Source: Crossaster papposus (lineage: Eukaryota > Echinodermata > Asteroidea > Velatida > Solasteridae). Taken from it: a stretch of DNA of 64,000 nucleotides. A program made the translations under genes and the position numbers. The first letter of the stretch is position 1; each line of letters begins with the position of its first letter. Below the pieces are notes generated by a model that saw nothing but the letters and a program-made list of their open reading frames with translations, was not told the DNA's origin and made no database searches. The DNA is taken from contig JBAIAA010000810.1 of the NCBI GenBank assembly GCA_037893245.1, positions 62,001 to 126,000 on the forward strand, read 5' to 3'. Positions 58,990-64,000 of this stretch are shown here, one piece after another.

Positions 58990-59445
58990 ATCGTATACGT
59001 TTGGTAATTTGAACCCACTATTTGTTTCAATCCTATATAAATCAAATAAGTTAAGAGGGCCTAATATTTCGATCTTAACAAGATCTTCTTCAATCCTATA
59101 TAGTTATAGGCTTATATATACCTTAAAACTAACCTGTAACAATTTCATTTTAAAAGGTGGTACATGTTGTAGCGATTTTGAGATATTGCCGAAAATCGGG
59201 ATCGGTTTATGTCAACACAGGAAGAATAATCTGCAATGGAATACAGAGTCTGAGAAACGTCACGGCAGTAACGCTTCTCAGATTCTAATTTTGGGGGATA
59301 AAAAGTGATATCTTTTCCCATAACCGCAGTACTTTGAAGTAAAATGTTTCTACAAATGCATTATACTATCCCAAGCTGCTGTAATTCTTACCAAGTAAGT
59401 TTTTATAGCCATTAATATTTTGAGTAATTACCAAACGTATACGAT
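58990..59445. mobile_element. TIR element, 456 bp
   Basis: The termini atcgtatacgtttggtaatt and aattaccaaacgtatacgat are perfect 20-bp inverted repeats. Near the right half (59250-59285) a hairpin-like segment contains tctgagaaacgt and acgcttctcaga. The end sequence with tgagtaattacc and the adjoining attaatggctataaaaactt resembles, from memory, a repeat family abundant in starfish genomes. This is unverified. The only open frame inside (58928-59308) has no known domain. Confidence 0.8.
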
Positions 59446-59730
59446 CCCTGAGGCCATCAATTTGTGTTTGCAGGGCGGGGATACTGTCTTCCGATTTCAA
59501 AGTAAATGTAACACAAACGTTATCAAGCTGAAGGTTATTTCAACACAAATTTACAACATTTGTCTGTTTGGATAAGAAGTACAACATCTGATGATCTGGG
59601 TTCCTGCTGGCCTTCATCCGTTGAACGTTATTATAAAACGAAATTGTCAAAACCAGTTGATGAATCCCGGAGCCGAAAATATTGCCACACTCTTGGGACA
59701 GACAGAATCCGGATGAGAGGTGAGGACAGG

Positions 59731-59750
59731 ACACGCCCCCTCATACGGAT
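59731..59750 (+). repeat. 20-bp motif, second copy
   Basis: Exact second copy of acacgccccctcatacggat, 964 bp after the first. Confidence 0.9.
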
Positions 59751-59897
59751 CTACCGCTCGGCTCGAAACTTGGTCCTTTTGTCCACAAAAGCCTCGACTT
59801 ATGGGACATTAAAAAAGGTTTTTGGTAATTACTATATTGAATGTGTAATTTATAGGAATCATTGCGAAATAATTAAATCATTTTCTATTTTACGCAT

Positions 59898-59970
59898 TCT
59901 TTCGCTTCGTACAAATTATTTCTTTCGCTTCGCACATATTATTTCTTTCGCTTCGTACATGGGTCTTTTT
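59898..59970. repeat. 23-bp tandem repeat, three copies
   Basis: tctttcgcttcgtacaaatt and relatives start at 59898, 59921 and 59944. It lies about 270 bp upstream of the DENND5 start codon. Confidence 0.88.
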
Positions 59971-60094
59971 TCCAGTCCGGCAAAAAATGGTGTGACTGGT
60001 CTGGTAACCAGAATACTACACAATGGCTCATGTGATATATCAGGCAGCGAAAACCCTTTGTTTTGAAGGGGCGCCGACTGTGAGCAGACAAGCC

Positions 60095-60166
60095 ATGACA
60101 CACCGCAGACCACGGAACAGCAACACAAATGAGTTGAGAGTGGTCGAGGAAACATTGAATTCTTGA
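60095..60166 (+). promoter_or_regulatory. Possible upstream ORF in the DENND5 5' leader
   Basis: An ATG at 60095 opens a 23-codon frame that ends at TGA 60164-60166, about 70 bp before the main ATG. It is out of the main frame. If the transcript starts upstream of it, it could lower translation of the main frame. The transcription start is not known. Confidence 0.3.
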
Positions 60167-60235
60167 CGGTTTAGTTTGAAAAGTGGTTTTCTATCTGTAT
60201 TTTTGCTCGTCTTCCATAGTCTCTCCCCGTTCGGG

Positions 60236-60332
60236 ATGGGTTCCACGGGGCAGCAGACCAACCGTTTTGTCGACTATTTTGTCGTGTGTGGGTTGGAGCC
60301 GTCGTCTGTTCTTCAGCCGGGGCAGTTCTCGG
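60236..60332 (+). CDS. DENND5: DENND5 (RAB6IP1-like) first coding exon
   Basis: The ATG at 60236 (G at -3 and +4) opens 32 codons plus one base to the donor G|gtaagttt at 60333. The peptide starts MGSTGQQTNRFVDYFVVCGL, then EPSSVLQPGQFSG. Human DENND5A/B begin with a short Gly/Ser leader and RFxDYFVICGLD, then a GLEPDEL-like segment, so spacing and motif agree. DENND5 proteins combine a tripartite DENN module with RUN and PLAT domains. They act as Rab6 effectors and as exchange factors for Rabs such as Rab39 in Golgi and endosomal traffic. The upstream in-frame sequence has no ATG, so this start is the best choice. The rest of the gene lies beyond the window. Confidence 0.75.
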
Positions 60333-63300
60333 GTAAGTTTACGGCTTGCGATGCACTGTTGTTGTTCTTCGCAGTTTTGTACACACGTGTATTGTCTGTT
60401 GACATGTTACTGACTGTACTTCCAAATGTGCTTTGCCAACATGGCCAAGCTCGTGTTAATTTAAGTTCTCCAGGTTTACTGCTTTTACTTAATACTTGAG
60501 TGCAAATAGAGCCTGAATTAAGAAAGAGCGATTTAATTATATATTTGCGAGTTCACAATAAAGTCAAGACAAGTAAATAAAAACTGCACCAAATTTACAG
60601 TTCAGTACTTCAGTTGTCCAGCAAAATAATGAATAACACTTCAATGTTCATACTTTACATCGCATAACTTTACTGAAAAGAAAACAATTATTTTGATGTG
60701 AAAAAAATATATTCAAATTAAAAACTTAATAAATTCAACCATATTTTTCATGTATGCATAATTAATTGTTCATGTTTAATGTTAGGTTTAACAATTTTGC
60801 ACTGAAATTGATTAATTGATTGTGATGTGTTTCTGCATTGTGGTTTTGAATTATGTCACAGTTTGGTTTGTGTTTATGACTGTGGGCCTACTACCAATGA
60901 AAATGTATTATTATATAAATTTTATTAAAAATGTTTTTGACCTGATTTGTATATTTCAGGTCATTCCAGTCAAAAAGCAGTTTGCAGCAGTCTTACTCTT
61001 TTATTTCTATGTCACACAATGTATTACAAAATGCATTTGTTCAAACAGATGTGAACTGGAATACATTAAGTAACACATCTTGACTAATTTAATTACAAAA
61101 TACACTGCTTCTGAATTTTAGTTTTTGGAATTTGAAATTTCATCAAAATATAATCTGCAGACAATTTTTTTTCATAATTTTTTTCTTCAAAATATTGCCC
61201 ATTATGCATCACTGGATATCGGCAGCACTTGTGTGTCTGTTATTTTGAATATTCACTTCTCTAATTATAATGTTCTGACTGATGCATACATTTTAAATGT
61301 AAGATTATACATTTTCTGAATTTTTTTAATTTCAATATAATTTTTTCCACATCCTAGTGTTGGGGTTAATGATTATTTAGTGTCTTAGAACTTGAAGAAA
61401 AATTCAATGCAAGTATTGTGTATTTTTAATTGAGTTCCTTTTTTCCTCATATTTTTAAATAGAGTGCACTCAAAGCACTTATCTTTGTAACACGCAGTTC
61501 ATGAGATATCCTAGTAGTATTCTTGCACAGCAGAGTATTGATGTCGAAAGAAAAGAACACTAAAACAAATTTGACTGACCTGTTTTGTCATTTTACCTCT
61601 AGCCCCCATCTCATCTACTGGGGTGCTCCTATTAAGTTTTTGTTATTTGAAAGGTTCACAGAACTTTCTCTGAATCTTTGATTTCTAATGCAATTACTAA
61701 AAACGAAAACAGGATCAAGGCTCCATGGTCCCAGGTCTTGTGTTTGTCCAGTCAGAGGAAAAACAAAAAAACCGAACACCTCAACCAACCTCGTCACCTC
61801 GACAAAATTGGGCTGGTCGTTTGGCAGCCTTTTCAGAATCTTTCAAAGTGCCACTAATCTCTCAGGAATTCACTCTGGCTATTAGTGAGAGGAGAAATTG
61901 GCGGCATGATTCTCCCCAACTGCCCTCACTCTACCCCCCTTACTATGCGAGAAGGGGGAGTATACGTGCTCGGTGATTCAATAAATACGGTGTATGGAGT
62001 CATCCGTCGCCAGACTGACTGGCTCGGGCAGGCCGGTGTTGTTGGAGCTGGGGGGGTTATGAGCTTTATGTACGTAGGGAGAGTGTAGTGAGATACTAAG
62101 ATAGAAGACATCGTTGTGTGATATTATCATGGCCCGAGGGCTGGCTTGACCCGGACAACACGCGGACAGATTGACTTGTGCTCGATAAGCTCACAATTGA
62201 CTAAAAAAGTAGAACAAACTACTTACTGACCATCTAGGTGTTCGGCCACTTTCCCTTGATGAAATAAACTAATAACAAATTTGCTAAGTCTAAATACCAG
62301 GTTTCATTTTAAATTACAGGCCCTTAAAAAATAGTGTTTTTTTATGTGCGAGTCCCGTACCTTTTGGGGCATTCGTTTGTAAAGCTATTAGCCATTATTT
62401 GTAGTATTTGATATTTTTTATTTATATTGGCATTATGACCATAGTATCCTCCATTTTTCACACCCCAAATTAAAACCCATAAATTAACAATCTGTTGGGA
62501 AACGATTAATTATTTTCCTCTCATTGCATTTTCACTCGCATTTTCACTGGCCCGAGGACAGACTGGACCAGTACAGAGTGACTAGATTAAAAAGTAATGA
62601 ATTTCAATCACTTATAATCAATGTCATAACAAATGAAGACTTAACACAAGGGTGTACTGTAGGTGAATCACCTCTTGTACACGTAACCTGTACTGCACAA
62701 GTTCAAACTGGACCCAAACACTTGGATAAAATGACCAACCACAATCAATTTGCATAATTTTTCAGGACAAATATTGTCAATCATTGGTAAACGTTTGACA
62801 TCTGATTATTATTTTACTCCTGGATACATTGTACATGTACACGTATTACGATGTTATGCACATGTTGGTGTAATAATACAATTTATATTGTGAACCAGGT
62901 GAACTATATGTACAGTACTTACTACATGTACATGTACATGTACTGTGAAGTGTGGACTTCCAATTCAATGACCTATAGTCCTTTAAAATAGATTATTTTA
63001 TGACACTTTGTCAACATCAATTTCAGGTTTTTATGGTACGTGGACACAAACATGCCACAAACTACAAACATGACATTTTTGTTGTATTTGTAGTGTGATG
63101 CGAGTATTTTTTCTCCTGACCTACTTTCCGCAAATTTGTAGTGCATGATGTCTGTAGTAAACACAGCATTGGAATGCCCTGGAATCTATGCTTATAACAT
63201 GGACCCTGATTGAAAGCAGACAGGAAATAATTGAAAAGCAATGTTTATTGGCTCGTAACGTTGATGAACATTCAGGCTGTTCTTCGTCTTCCTGAGCCAA

Positions 63301-64000
63301 GAATCACTCAGTTTTGCAAATTTGTCTTTGCGCACTGCACCTGCATTGTGTAGTGCTTTATTTTGGTTCAAGTATGACTGATGCAAATATACTAAATTAT
63401 GTATGTTTTTTTTATAGTAATGTACGATACATCCTTCATTTCATGAAAGAAGTTCATGTTAATACTGCAACATGTACTGTACATTTATACATGTGTGCAG
63501 CAAGCTGTGGATCTGAGAACGCATTTTATTCATGGACATTTTTCTTGCAAAAAATTAAGTTGCTATAAACAAATTATGCTTTGTGACAATGCAATTTAGT
63601 AAACAAAGCTGTTCCACATTTACAACCTGCAGCTGCTACCAGACATTTCAAAAGTCTACAAAGTAATGGCCGTCATTATTCACGCATGGCGTAACCCACG
63701 ACACCCATTACCAGAAAAGTGAAAGCTTTCTGCCAGCTTTGTTCCAAATGCAGGTCCGCTTTCGTCTATTTTTCACCGTAATTTTCCAACCCGCTTCCAT
63801 TTATTTTGGTTGACAATGGGTGTTAAAGCTTTAGGGAAACCCCACGATACGTGGCAATGACGGTTGACGTAATGCGCTGTTGCAGCTGCGGCCTGCGTCT
63901 TTGTTGTCAAACAATCGTCCGCGTGGTTTTGTCGCCCTTTGTGCACTTGACTTGGGGATCCCGGAACAAAATGCCGTAGATTGTCCCAATGTAGAGCATT
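60333..64000 (+). other. Presumed first intron of DENND5
   Basis: No sequence resembling the next DENND5 segment (the LARYPENVEWNPFD region in human) was found up to the window end. The stretch is AT-rich. Near 62820-62945 there are repeated acatgt/gtacatgt motifs. The higher-GC segment at 61,800-62,100 has short open frames in several phases without any recognised domain, so it is not called. Confidence 0.55.

Noticed and set aside
60176-60235. Longer N-terminus for DENND5 starting at 60176
   Set aside because: The in-frame extension begins with TTG, not ATG, and family members start with a short leader just before the RFxDYF motif. The ATG at 60236 fits better.
1-64000. tRNA, rRNA or other structured RNA genes
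   Set aside because: No convincing tRNA boxes or rRNA segments were seen on reading both strands. A covariance-model scan was not possible here, so small RNAs could be missed.

Overview
This is animal (metazoan) genomic DNA: AT-rich, intron-dense, full of small terminal-inverted-repeat (TIR) transposons, simple repeats and poly-C/poly-G runs. Two protein-coding genes can be recognised, both on the + strand. One is the 3' part of a neuron navigator gene (NAV family; UNC-53 in C. elegans, NAV1/2/3 in vertebrates). The other is the first coding exon of a DENND5-type DENN-domain Rab exchange factor. The NAV protein is clearly homologous to the vertebrate proteins yet diverged. The repeat content recalls, from memory only, starfish-like echinoderm genomes. 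An invertebrate deuterostome is my best guess, with modest confidence. There are no bacterial features.

Layout. 1-24.2 kb: no confident gene. It holds a 95-bp satellite (6.5-7.1 kb), a 24-bp G-rich minisatellite (11.0-11.4 kb), three copies of a TTAA-flanked MITE-like family (one more lies at 26.8 kb and one in a NAV intron), and one weak exon candidate near 7.3-7.6 kb. 24.3 kb and 38.0 kb: two short candidate first exons, each starting at an ATG and ending in phase 0 at a good splice donor. Either can join in frame to the first unmistakable NAV exon at 41,100. 41.1-51.9 kb: thirteen consecutive NAV exons. Their reading phases all agree and they encode a 776-residue C-terminal cassette: coiled coil, Ser-rich and basic linker, second coiled coil, AAA+ ATPase domain with Walker A and B, and the conserved C-terminal tail. 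A possible 18-nt microexon (44,225-44,242) falls in the intron next to a place where vertebrate NAV proteins vary. 51.9 kb onward: a 3' UTR with an unusual cluster of ATGAATATTCAT motifs and several poly(A) signals.

53.8-59.5 kb is an intergenic mobile-element cluster: a MULE-like element with a perfect 9-bp target-site duplication, a 258-bp TIR element, a 1.18-kb fold-back palindrome and a 456-bp TIR element. 60.24-60.33 kb is the DENND5 start exon, followed by at least 3.6 kb of apparent intron to the window edge.

The two genes lie head to tail about 8.3 kb apart. Human NAV2 and DENND5A share 11p15, and NAV3 and DENND5B share chromosome 12. The pair here may therefore preserve linkage that predates the vertebrate duplications. 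Functionally, NAV proteins link microtubule plus ends to the actin cytoskeleton in neurite guidance, and DENND5 proteins are Rab effectors/GEFs in membrane traffic. Nothing in the sequence shows that the two are co-regulated.
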